From Candidatus Methanoperedens sp. (GTDB lineage: Archaea > Halobacteriota > Methanosarcinia > Methanosarcinales > Methanoperedenaceae): 32,331 bases of DNA. Shown piece by piece: positions 22,452 to 29,761 of this stretch. Position numbers and translations under genes: made by a program. The stretch covers positions 1-32,331 of the forward strand of contig JAPZAV010000020.1 of NCBI GenBank assembly GCA_027460465.1, in the 5' to 3' direction. The notes under the pieces are model-generated. The model did no database searches. It saw only the letters and a program-made list of their open reading frames with translations, and was not told the origin of the DNA. How positions within the stretch are numbered: position 1 is the first letter of the stretch; each line of letters begins with the position of its first letter.

Positions 22452-23372
22452 GCTTTTCTCAAGCAGCGTGAGCGAACGTATCCATTCTCCTTTCGGTTCT
22501 CTCGATGTCCCCACTACGAGCCGCTTCATATTTCCCACCACTTCCACCATTCCACGGGCTTCTATGATCTCGCCCACCAGCCCCTGCCCTGCATATGTAT
22601 GGGTGTAGGAAAGCACATATCTTATCTCAGGATGTTCGACTTTATAGATCGCAGGGCTGTCGAATGAAAAATCGGCATTTGTGACCAATGCTTCCACGGT
22701 CATGTAACCCGCATCCATGCCCCGCATGCATGGAGCGATCTCCTTCCAGTCCCTCACATAGAGGAGATCGAAATAGGTTCCATCCACCATCCCTCTGTTC
22801 CCCTTCCTCTGCTCGTGCAAAAGGAATTCCTCAAACGAAAGTTCAGGTCTGCGCTTATTGTATATCTCATGCCACATCTCATCGCTGATCTCTGTGATCT
22901 GGCCTTTTCCTTTCTTTGCATTCGCGATGATATCACGTGCTGTGAACCATGAACTTCCGTATACGATGAAATCAATATCAGACGAATCATTCTGAAGTCC
23001 AACAAGATGCGAGCCAGTCACCCCCATCTTCTCAAGCTGCACTTTTTTCTGAAGAGCCCTGACTATTATCCTGATTTTTTCCCTGTCTTTCATCACAAGA
23101 GGAAGCCTTTCATCTGGAGCAAGTATCTCTTTGACCCTGTCCCACGGAACTACATGTACATCTTTCACCCACTCAGGGCGCATCGACCTCATGAACCTGA
23201 ACGCATCATCGAAGTCTAATTTTCGGTACTTTTTATCCACTCCTCTTGATCCATGAGGATCAGGGACATATCTCAGGACTGAGCGAATACCATTGTCATG
23301 GCAGTAATCAGCGACCGCAAATATCCAGTCCTCATCAGTGATTATGAAATCACGCAGCCTGGTTCCTGGCAT
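22446..23372 (-). CDS. Archaeal nucleotidyltransferase-like protein
   Basis: This is a 308-residue protein. Residues near the centre, GVTGSHLVGLQNDSSDIDFIVYG, carry the GS...D-x-D pattern of the polymerase-beta-like nucleotidyltransferase fold. The N-terminal 110 residues (RDFIITDEDWIFAVADYC and following) form a separate conserved archaeal domain. The C-terminal 90 residues form a beta-rich segment. The substrate is unknown. ATG 23372 is preferred to GTG 23378 because a TATA box is centred 26 nt upstream, implying a leaderless start. Confidence 0.72.
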   Translation of the reverse strand: MPGTRLRDFIITDEDWIFAVADYCHDNGIRSVLRYVPDPHGSRGVDKKYRKLDFDDAFRFMRSMRPEWVKDVHVVPWDRVKEILAPDERLPLVMKDREKIRIIVRALQKKVQLEKMGVTGSHLVGLQNDSSDIDFIVYGSSWFTARDIIANAKKGKGQITEISDEMWHEIYNKRRPELSFEEFLLHEQRKGNRGMVDGTYFDLLYVRDWKEIAPCMRGMDAGYMTVEALVTNADFSFDSPAIYKVEHPEIRYVLSYTHTYAGQGLVGEIIEARGMVEVVGNMKRLVVGTSREPKGEWIRSLTLLEKSS

Positions 23373-23392
23373 GATCACTCGTAGGGCCCGGA

Positions 23393-23404
23393 TTTATATA
23401 AATA
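23393..23404 (-). promoter_or_regulatory. TATA box of the nucleotidyltransferase-like gene
   Basis: tatttatataaa on the minus strand is centred about 26 nt from ATG 23372, consistent with a leaderless transcript. Confidence 0.5.
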
Positions 23405-23426
23405 GTATGTTTCAAAAGGCACAATC

Positions 23427-24485
23427 CTAGGCATAAACTATTTTCCCGCCGTCATAGCCAAGAATCGTGACTACAGGTACCAGACTCAATACTAACGTCA
23501 GGTAAATGTAGTTCAGGCTTGTTGCTGCCAGAACATCTGGATTCAGAGTTCGCCATACAAAACATGCAGTGATGACAGCGATCAGAACTGCAGTAAATAT
23601 TATTTTCCTTACAAAAACTCCGGTCATTTTCCCTTCGTAAGTGACTTTCCAGGAAAAAAGCCCGGAGAGTCCGGCAAAAGGAGCAGCTAAAAACCCCAGG
23701 ACAAGCATATAGTATGATGCTATTTCAAAAGGAACTTTGCCCGTGAAAACGTATAGAAAAGCTAGTAGAGAAACAGCAATAGAGTAAGCTATTGAAAAAT
23801 GAACCAGTATCGGATGAAGGTGTGACTCCCCCAGTTTCAGGAAGAGTTCCTGTCCGAGAGATTTTTCCTTGCCCAATTCTCCCACGATATGGAATTTTAT
23901 CAATATCTCTTCGCTGTGAGGCGCGCCTTCCATACTCTCTGTCAGATCAATCCCTGCAAAGTGTTTACCTGCATGAATCCCATTTTTCCAGAGTTGACTG
24001 TTTGAAACGTCATAGACTTTTCCTTTGAAGGTTGTGTATGCTGGCTTTCCTGCTTTTCCGTCGTATTCTTTCAATTCCTGGATTGTGAAGCGCATCTCCC
24101 CTCCCATCCTGCGCGCAATGGCATAGCGAATGGTACGTGCCAGCAGGCTGCTGTTCACATGTTTCTTGATCAGATAGTCCTGTGCGCCTGCTCTTACCGC
24201 CCTGATCGCAAGGGTCTCATCATCAAGACCGGTCAATACCACGATCGGTATTCCAGTCGCTTGCGCAAGCGTTTTGGTAAAAGTATTAAAGCCCCTGCTG
24301 TCAGGCAGATTGAGATCCAGCAGAACCACATCAATCCCTTTTTTGGCAAGGCGTTCAAGTCCAATCGAAAGCCTTTCTTTCCACTCCACATCAAAAGAAA
24401 AATCCTTTGCTTCAGCCAGCATTTCCTCTATAAATACAGCGTCTGCCGGGTTATCTTCGATCAGTAATACTTTGATATGTTCCAT
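23427..24485 (-). CDS. Receiver, cytochrome-b5-like and DUF2231 membrane fusion
   Basis: Numbering follows the form from GTG 24494. Residues 6-130 are a response-regulator receiver with acidic pocket E13/D14, phospho-acceptor D60 (LLDLNLPDS), T88 and K110. Residues 135-207 resemble a cytochrome b5-like heme/steroid-binding domain (FTIQELKEYDGKAGKPAY, KGKVYDVS, WKNGIHAGKHFAG), with H178 and H193 (APHSEE) as possible heme ligands. Residues 224-350 are a DUF2231 domain starting HLHPILVHFSIAYSIAV, with four hydrophobic helices. It links phosphorelay input to a membrane heme-like module. The ATG at 24485 has GGTGA 5 nt upstream and follows the receiver gene by 1 nt. It is the last gene of a kinase operon. 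Confidence 0.85.
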   Translation of the reverse strand: MEHIKVLLIEDNPADAVFIEEMLAEAKDFSFDVEWKERLSIGLERLAKKGIDVVLLDLNLPDSRGFNTFTKTLAQATGIPIVVLTGLDDETLAIRAVRAGAQDYLIKKHVNSSLLARTIRYAIARRMGGEMRFTIQELKEYDGKAGKPAYTTFKGKVYDVSNSQLWKNGIHAGKHFAGIDLTESMEGAPHSEEILIKFHIVGELGKEKSLGQELFLKLGESHLHPILVHFSIAYSIAVSLLAFLYVFTGKVPFEIASYYMLVLGFLAAPFAGLSGLFSWKVTYEGKMTGVFVRKIIFTAVLIAVITACFVWRTLNPDVLAATSLNYIYLTLVLSLVPVVTILGYDGGKIVYA

Positions 24486-24486
24486 T

Positions 24487-24918
24487 TCATTCACCCGGTG
24501 GAAGTTTCACAACCGTGAACCAGAAATTCATGGTAGCCTTCACTACCGCTATAAACCGGTCCAGGTCCTTTGGCTTGATGATGTAGCAGTTAGCATGAAG
24601 ATCATAACTCCTGAGGATGTCCTGTTCTGCACCTGAAACCGTAAAGATCAACACCGGGATACGTTTCAGGTCAGGGTCATTCTTGATCTCTTCCAGTACC
24701 TTCTGGCCCTTTTTCCTGGGCAGGTTCAGGTCTAACAGGATAAGATCAGGTCTGGGCGAGTGGGCATACTTACTTTCCCGGCGCACGAAAGCCATCGCTT
24801 CCACGCCATCCATCACCACGGATAGATTGGTGGGCACCTGGCTTTCCTTGAGCGCTTCCATCATCAGGCTCACAAAGCTCTGGTTGTCCTCAACCAGCAA
24901 AATCTCAAAGCCTTTCAT
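24487..24918 (-). CDS. Stand-alone response-regulator receiver
   Basis: This is a 143-residue single receiver domain of the Rcp1-like type. It has ILLVEDNQSF (acidic pocket), phospho-acceptor Asp in LILLDLNLPRKKG, VLIFTVSG (switch Thr/Ser) and IIKPKDL (Lys). There is no output domain, so it passes phosphate or docks with partners. It overlaps the kinase gene by 4 bases (ATGA at 24918-24915) and leads straight into the receiver-membrane fusion. Phosphate from the kinase could go to either receiver. Confidence 0.92.
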   Translation of the reverse strand: MKGFEILLVEDNQSFVSLMMEALKESQVPTNLSVVMDGVEAMAFVRRESKYAHSPRPDLILLDLNLPRKKGQKVLEEIKNDPDLKRIPVLIFTVSGAEQDILRSYDLHANCYIIKPKDLDRFIAVVKATMNFWFTVVKLPPGE

Positions 24919-27311
24919 GGTTTATCAATCCCCGTATTTAAATACGAGGTCTTTATCTCTCTCGCTGGTATTGTGAAGTGGAATGTGGAGCCCCTGCCCT
25001 GTTCAGATTTAATCCAGATCCTGCCGCCATGGCGCTCCACGATCTTCTTACAGATCGCAAGACCAACACCCGTGCCCGGATACTCTGCGCTTGTGTGTTC
25101 GCGCTGGAACATTTTGAAGATATGCTCCATGAATTCAGGAGCTATGCCTATCCCGTTATCCTGCACAGAAAAAAACCATTCATTTCCGCTCTGACTGGCG
25201 GATACATGAACACTGGGCTTTTCCTTTGTGAATTTGATCGCGTTGCTTATGAGGTTTTGAAATAGCTGAGCCATCTGGGAAGAATCAGCCATTACCTCAG
25301 GCAGAGGGTCGTGCGTCACCAGAGCTTTACTTTCCTCAATAGCCACCTTCAGATTAGCCAGTGCCTGATTCAATACGTTTTCGCAATCGGTCATCTGGAA
25401 TGGTTTAGCGCGTGTACTGACCCGTGAATATGCAAGCAGATCTTCGATCATTTGCTGCATCCTGGTCGCCCCATCCACTATGAAGCCGATGAACTGATCA
25501 GCTTTGGAATCCAGTTCTCCTTTATAGCGTTTTGCCAGAAGCTGGCTGAAATTTGCCACAGTGCGCAGCGGTTCCTGAAGGTCGTGAGAGGCAGCATATG
25601 CAAACTGCTCCAGATCCTTATTTGAGCGCTCCAATTCAATCATAGTCTGTTTCAATTTTTCCTCTGCACTCTTGCGCTCTGTGACATCTCTGATTATGCC
25701 GCTATAAAGTCTTCTTTTTTCAGTTTTCCAGCTGGATAGGGAAAGCTCCAGAGGAAATTCACTGCCGTCATTTCTCATTCCGATCAATCCAACCGTTTTT
25801 CCTATAATGCGTGTCTCGCCTGTGGAATTGACACGCTCCACTCCCTTTTTGTGGGCATCCCAATATCTTTCAGGCATTATTATGGTAAGTGGTTTACCCA
25901 GAGCTTCCTCTTCAGTATAGCCAAAGACTGTCTGTGCACCTTTATTCCATGAAATAATATTGTCACCACTATCTGCAGAAATAATTGCATCAGTTGCTGC
26001 CTGCGTTATTGAACGGAATTTTATCTCAGACTCACGCAGCGCCTCCTCTGCCCGTTTGCGTTCAGTTGAGTCTATGACAGAGACCAGTACCTTCGACCAT
26101 CTTGCCTCATGCTCCGGAGCCATAGACCATCTTAAAGCAATATTCTTTTTCTCACCTGTCAAAGTTCGATTGACGGCTTCTATTTCAAATCTGGGCTTTC
26201 CTTCAGCGATGGAAATAAGTTCTTCTCTGAATGCTTCATCAGACGCTTCACCAAAGACTATTCTTAAAGAACTCAGAAGCTCTTCCTTGCTTTTGGCTTT
26301 GTATAACTCCAGCGTGGCCTTATTTACATCAACTACCTTCACCATTCTTGCGCAGTTGATGACATCTTCAGGATTGCTGCTAAAATATGTTCTGAAGTCT
26401 TTCACTCCCGAGACACGCAAACTGTCAATGTGCTTTTTAATTTCCGAGAAATCTTCTTCCCAGAGGGAATTTGGAGAATCCTCAAATAGACTGCGATATC
26501 GTTTTTCACTTTCAAGAAGAGCCTCTTCTGCCCGTTTGCGTTCGGTGATGTCCTGTGTAAGCTCCACCATCTGGATGATCTTTCCTTCATCGTCCTTTAT
26601 CGGCGCCGTGGTGAGCTGGAAATACCTCTTCTCGCCATTGATGATTTCTGCGAAGGATTCGCCCCGCTCTATCTCTCCGCTGCGCAGTGTGCAGAGAGCA
26701 GAGCATTCCTTCTCCGGCTCCGTAAGGTCGTAGAGCTCATGGCACAGCTTACCCTTTAGCTCCTCGATGGGCCCGAACCACCCCTGCCATATATCATTTG
26801 CCCAGATGAGCCTGGCATCAGAATCCAGGAGAGAGAGCCCGGCTCCTATGCCATGAACGATGCTATCGAGCTTCTCCTTCTCTGCCATTAATTCTCGCTC
26901 TGCCCGCTTGCGCTCGGTTATGTCCACCGCCATCCCCTCGTAACCTGCAAGTCTTCCGCTTGAATCTCGAAGTGCACGGACGTTCTCTGAAACCCATATC
27001 TTACTGCCGCCCTTGCGGCGAACCGGGTTTTCGAAGCCGGTCACGATTCCATTTTCCTTCATCAGACGAATGAATTCCTGCCTGCGCTCCGGATCTATGA
27101 AGAATTGTCTGGCATCAGTTACTTCAGCCATAAGTTCCCCTGGTGAGCTGTAGCCGAGCATGCGGGCAAGCGCAGGGTTTATCGCAAGGAAATGACCATC
27201 GGGCGTGGTCTGGAAAATACCTTCTACTGCATTTTCAAAAATGCCTCTGTATCTTGCCTCAGCTTCCCGAAGTGCTTCTTCTGTCTTTTTTTCCTTATCT
27301 TCGTGATTCAT
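24915..27311 (-). CDS. Multi-PAS sensor histidine kinase
   Basis: This is a 798-residue soluble kinase. Four PAS segments lie at about 15-135, 145-258, 268-420 and 425-548, each closed by a DITERKRAE-type linker. The dimerisation domain has the phospho-acceptor H576 in AYAASHDLQEPLRTVANF. The ATPase domain has an N box (LISNAIKF, 687-694), DNGIGI (718-723) and GTGVGLAICK (746-755). There is no transmembrane helix. The second PAS has C190, C203 and C207 (LCHEL and KECSALC), a trio that could hold metal or act as a thiol sensor. A TATA box centred about 25 nt before the ATG suggests a leaderless mRNA for the three-gene operon. Confidence 0.94.
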   Translation of the reverse strand: MNHEDKEKKTEEALREAEARYRGIFENAVEGIFQTTPDGHFLAINPALARMLGYSSPGELMAEVTDARQFFIDPERRQEFIRLMKENGIVTGFENPVRRKGGSKIWVSENVRALRDSSGRLAGYEGMAVDITERKRAERELMAEKEKLDSIVHGIGAGLSLLDSDARLIWANDIWQGWFGPIEELKGKLCHELYDLTEPEKECSALCTLRSGEIERGESFAEIINGEKRYFQLTTAPIKDDEGKIIQMVELTQDITERKRAEEALLESEKRYRSLFEDSPNSLWEEDFSEIKKHIDSLRVSGVKDFRTYFSSNPEDVINCARMVKVVDVNKATLELYKAKSKEELLSSLRIVFGEASDEAFREELISIAEGKPRFEIEAVNRTLTGEKKNIALRWSMAPEHEARWSKVLVSVIDSTERKRAEEALRESEIKFRSITQAATDAIISADSGDNIISWNKGAQTVFGYTEEEALGKPLTIIMPERYWDAHKKGVERVNSTGETRIIGKTVGLIGMRNDGSEFPLELSLSSWKTEKRRLYSGIIRDVTERKSAEEKLKQTMIELERSNKDLEQFAYAASHDLQEPLRTVANFSQLLAKRYKGELDSKADQFIGFIVDGATRMQQMIEDLLAYSRVSTRAKPFQMTDCENVLNQALANLKVAIEESKALVTHDPLPEVMADSSQMAQLFQNLISNAIKFTKEKPSVHVSASQSGNEWFFSVQDNGIGIAPEFMEHIFKMFQREHTSAEYPGTGVGLAICKKIVERHGGRIWIKSEQGRGSTFHFTIPAREIKTSYLNTGIDKP

Positions 27312-27331
27312 TTTTCTAAATTGAAATTCAC

Positions 27332-27340
27332 TTTATATCC
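27332..27340 (-). promoter_or_regulatory. TATA box of the kinase operon
   Basis: gatataaag on the minus strand is centred about 25 nt from ATG 27311. No ribosome site precedes the ATG. Confidence 0.5.
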
Positions 27341-27465
27341 TGTTGCCCACTTTCACACAATAAAATATACTAATTAATCGTGTTATTTAATCATTAAACT
27401 GATTTGTATATATACGTGTTGCTCTTCTTTATTTCTCGCAGGAAATTGGGAATTTTTGACCGCCA

Positions 27466-27651
27466 TTAAAAAAGTTTATTAGATTTTCCATTTGATCCTC
27501 TGATCAGATGGTTGGCAATCGCAGCATCGGTAGTTGGCACTCCTGTGATATCAATGATAACCACAGCGGCCTGAGTATCCATGATGCTTTTCAGAAGTTG
27601 CGCAATGATCATGCTTTCTGCACGCTTGCGCTTGGCTTCTGCTTTCTCTAA
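27466..27651 (-). pseudogene. Remnant of an STAS (RsbR-like) regulator
   Basis: The minus strand is open for 61 codons. It starts with LEKAEAKRKRAES, the linker type that joins PAS domains, and jumps directly to AQLLKSIMDTQAAVVIIDI, then TGVPTTDAAIANHLIR. The latter is the core of an STAS domain of RsbR-type regulators (compare the usual IDITGVPxVDT pattern). Most of the STAS N-terminal half and everything upstream is missing, and the C-terminus is replaced by unrelated residues. It is best read as a deleted remnant, whose 5' end is cut off by the adjoining repeat element. Confidence 0.65.
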
Positions 27652-27794
27652 TTATAGTTAAGAACCTAATCTATGTTACTTATTCAATGTCCGCTTTGCG
27701 CTCTTGGCGTGCTTTGCGGTGTTTGATTTTGATCACCGCAGAGGGCGCAAAGGACGCAAAGATAAGTTCCAAACATTCAGTTCTCAACTATAAT
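27651..27794. mobile_element. MITE-like element with 15-bp terminal inverted repeats
   Basis: The left end is attatagttaagaac (27651-27665) and the right end is gttctcaactataat (27780-27794); they are reverse complements with one mismatch. Inside is a long imperfect hairpin of two 28-nt arms (27694-27721 and 27734-27761), rich in the CTTTGCG/CGCAAAG motif, around a 12-nt loop. The 144-bp element encodes nothing. Size, terminal repeats and internal hairpin fit a miniature inverted-repeat transposable element. It abuts the STAS remnant, so insertion may have helped to disrupt that gene. Confidence 0.7.
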
Positions 27795-27813
27795 GGACGG
27801 GTTCGGCTCGACT

Positions 27814-29757
27814 TCAAACCATTGAGCTGAATAAAAGTCTTGACATTATCGTTGTTATTGTGAACACAAGAATCGATATCGGTAGCATCTGTCCGATATC
27901 GTACATGAGTTGAGGTCTGTCCCCGCCGTATTCTATTCCTCCAGCAAACCTCGCAAGGATTATCACCAGAATGACCATATAGACCCCCACGACCAGCAGA
28001 AATACATCAGGCGGTATGCTCTGTGTCGTAGAAGTGCCTGCCTGTTTCATTATGCCCCCGATATTGAACTCTTCGGGCAAAAGTTTTGTTTCTTTTGAGA
28101 TATTGATCAGGATCTTCTGAATCACCTCTGATAATGCAAGGGTAACTCCACCTATCAGGGGAGCAAAGATCATTGCGGTTGACCTCATTGTAGAGGTCAC
28201 ATCGTATAGAGACCTTTTGATATTCGCCTCCACTTCCTGCAGCTCTTTCAGGTGCTCTGCAAGCTTTATTATCGCCATCCCGGAAGCCTCATGGCTCTTA
28301 TGAACGCTCTCTGTGAAAAGCCTCATGGTGGTATGCACCCTTTCAGAATAAACATCTTTGAATGCACCGAATTCCTCATGGAAGATAGCACCGTGAAGGG
28401 TTGTTCTTATGCTTGTGAGATTTTTTGCCACATCTGCAAAGACCTCCCCTATCTTTGAACCTTTCATTGTATGGGAGGTATGTGAAAAAGCAACCTCTGC
28501 AGACCTGCCTTCCGAGATCCTTCTTCCAAGGATGAAGAGGGCATCTGAGAACTCATATTCTATCTGCTTTATCCCATCGCGTATCTTCTTGTAGGGTGCA
28601 TATACTCCTAGACAGAATATCGTGATCATGGCTGTTATTGCCCATACGACAGGAAAAGTCGGTGGTATCAGTCCTGACATGGCTTCGCGCGAGATTATGC
28701 CCAGGGGATTTCCTAAATAGAGGAGGATATAGCCTGAGAAACCGATAATTATGCCCGAGATGACTATCAAAATGATAATTATCTTTCTTTTAGTCCCTGT
28801 ATTTGAGAGTTCAGGATGTTTATCGGATATAGTGGGAGGGGCAAAGGCTGCAGGTCTCTGGAGCAGAATATACTCGGAATACAGGAAAGTGACAAGTGGA
28901 AGCAGGATATCGTAAACCAGAAACAACGTTAGTGTGTCTATTCTCACACCCACTATAGTAACTGCAGGGACAAGTGCCACAAGCGCAAGAGGAATCAGTA
29001 TAAATATGGAGTAAAGGACGTATGTGGGAGTCTTGAGCTTTGCAGCAAACCCATCCATCATTGTCTTTGTTCCTTCAAGGACGATATCGAGTGATTTGTT
29101 CAATGTCATTATTCTCTGCGCCTCATCAGGCTCGTTTACCGAGCTCTTTACGAGATGCAGTGAACGCTTGAAATACTCGCTATTCCTGCCCCACAGGTTC
29201 GCGAATGTGATAAGCGCATCATCCATGCTGCTGTACACACGGATATGTATGTCCCAGATAAGCTTTTTCAGGTCTCTGGCTAATGGTCTGGTAGAATTTT
29301 CTGCAGCAAAGCTGATCGCCCTTTCCATATTCGGCACTAATTTCATGGCCATCACAATATAGCTCTGGATCTCAGGGATATCTCCAAGTGAGCGTATCTT
29401 CATGAATCTTGCATGGATCTTTGGATATTCGCTGAGATATACCATTATTGCAAGAGGCACAAAACCGGTGCATACAGCTGCAACCAATAAGGAAGATCTC
29501 TCGTATCTCGCCACACTGAAAAGCACTGCATCAAGACCGAGCAGGAGAACCAGGGATACAAAGAACCCTGAATAAGCTAAAACCTGTATTTCCCAGGGTT
29601 CTATGTCAAAGCCTGTAAAGTTCAGGGCATCCAGAAGTTCTCTGCTTACTGTTTTTTCGCTTTTTCTCTTGTGTTTCTCTATGTTGCCAGCAAGCCAGCT
29701 GAAATTTTTTACTGAACTCTTGCATGCGCTGCAGTACCAGTTTTGATATTCGCTCAT
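27814..29757 (-). CDS. TadC/GspF-like pilus membrane platform protein
   Basis: This is a 647-residue membrane protein of the archaeal type II secretion F/TadC class. Two T2SSF-type cytoplasmic parts (about 110-230 and 395-540) alternate with hydrophobic segments at about 55-110, 240-300, 325-390, 555-575, 590-615 and 625-645. This gives the duplicated form usual for archaeal pilus and archaellum platforms. The N-terminus begins with a CSAC pair (C9, C12). It lies 4 nt after its ATPase gene. Together they would form the motor of a type IV pilus-like structure; the pilins are not in the window. Confidence 0.88.
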   Translation of the reverse strand: MSEYQNWYCSACKSSVKNFSWLAGNIEKHKRKSEKTVSRELLDALNFTGFDIEPWEIQVLAYSGFFVSLVLLLGLDAVLFSVARYERSSLLVAAVCTGFVPLAIMVYLSEYPKIHARFMKIRSLGDIPEIQSYIVMAMKLVPNMERAISFAAENSTRPLARDLKKLIWDIHIRVYSSMDDALITFANLWGRNSEYFKRSLHLVKSSVNEPDEAQRIMTLNKSLDIVLEGTKTMMDGFAAKLKTPTYVLYSIFILIPLALVALVPAVTIVGVRIDTLTLFLVYDILLPLVTFLYSEYILLQRPAAFAPPTISDKHPELSNTGTKRKIIIILIVISGIIIGFSGYILLYLGNPLGIISREAMSGLIPPTFPVVWAITAMITIFCLGVYAPYKKIRDGIKQIEYEFSDALFILGRRISEGRSAEVAFSHTSHTMKGSKIGEVFADVAKNLTSIRTTLHGAIFHEEFGAFKDVYSERVHTTMRLFTESVHKSHEASGMAIIKLAEHLKELQEVEANIKRSLYDVTSTMRSTAMIFAPLIGGVTLALSEVIQKILINISKETKLLPEEFNIGGIMKQAGTSTTQSIPPDVFLLVVGVYMVILVIILARFAGGIEYGGDRPQLMYDIGQMLPISILVFTITTIMSRLLFSSMV

Positions 29758-29761
29758 GATC

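Noticed and set aside
25960-26733. 257-codon plus-strand frame inside the kinase
   Set aside because: It is antisense to the strong PAS-kinase coding frame, Ser-rich in composition, and has no family motifs.
27694-27761. CRISPR-like repeats around the CTTTGCG/CGCAAAG motifs
   Set aside because: There are only two inverted arms around a 12-nt loop, with no regularly spaced direct repeats; the hairpin belongs to the MITE-like element.
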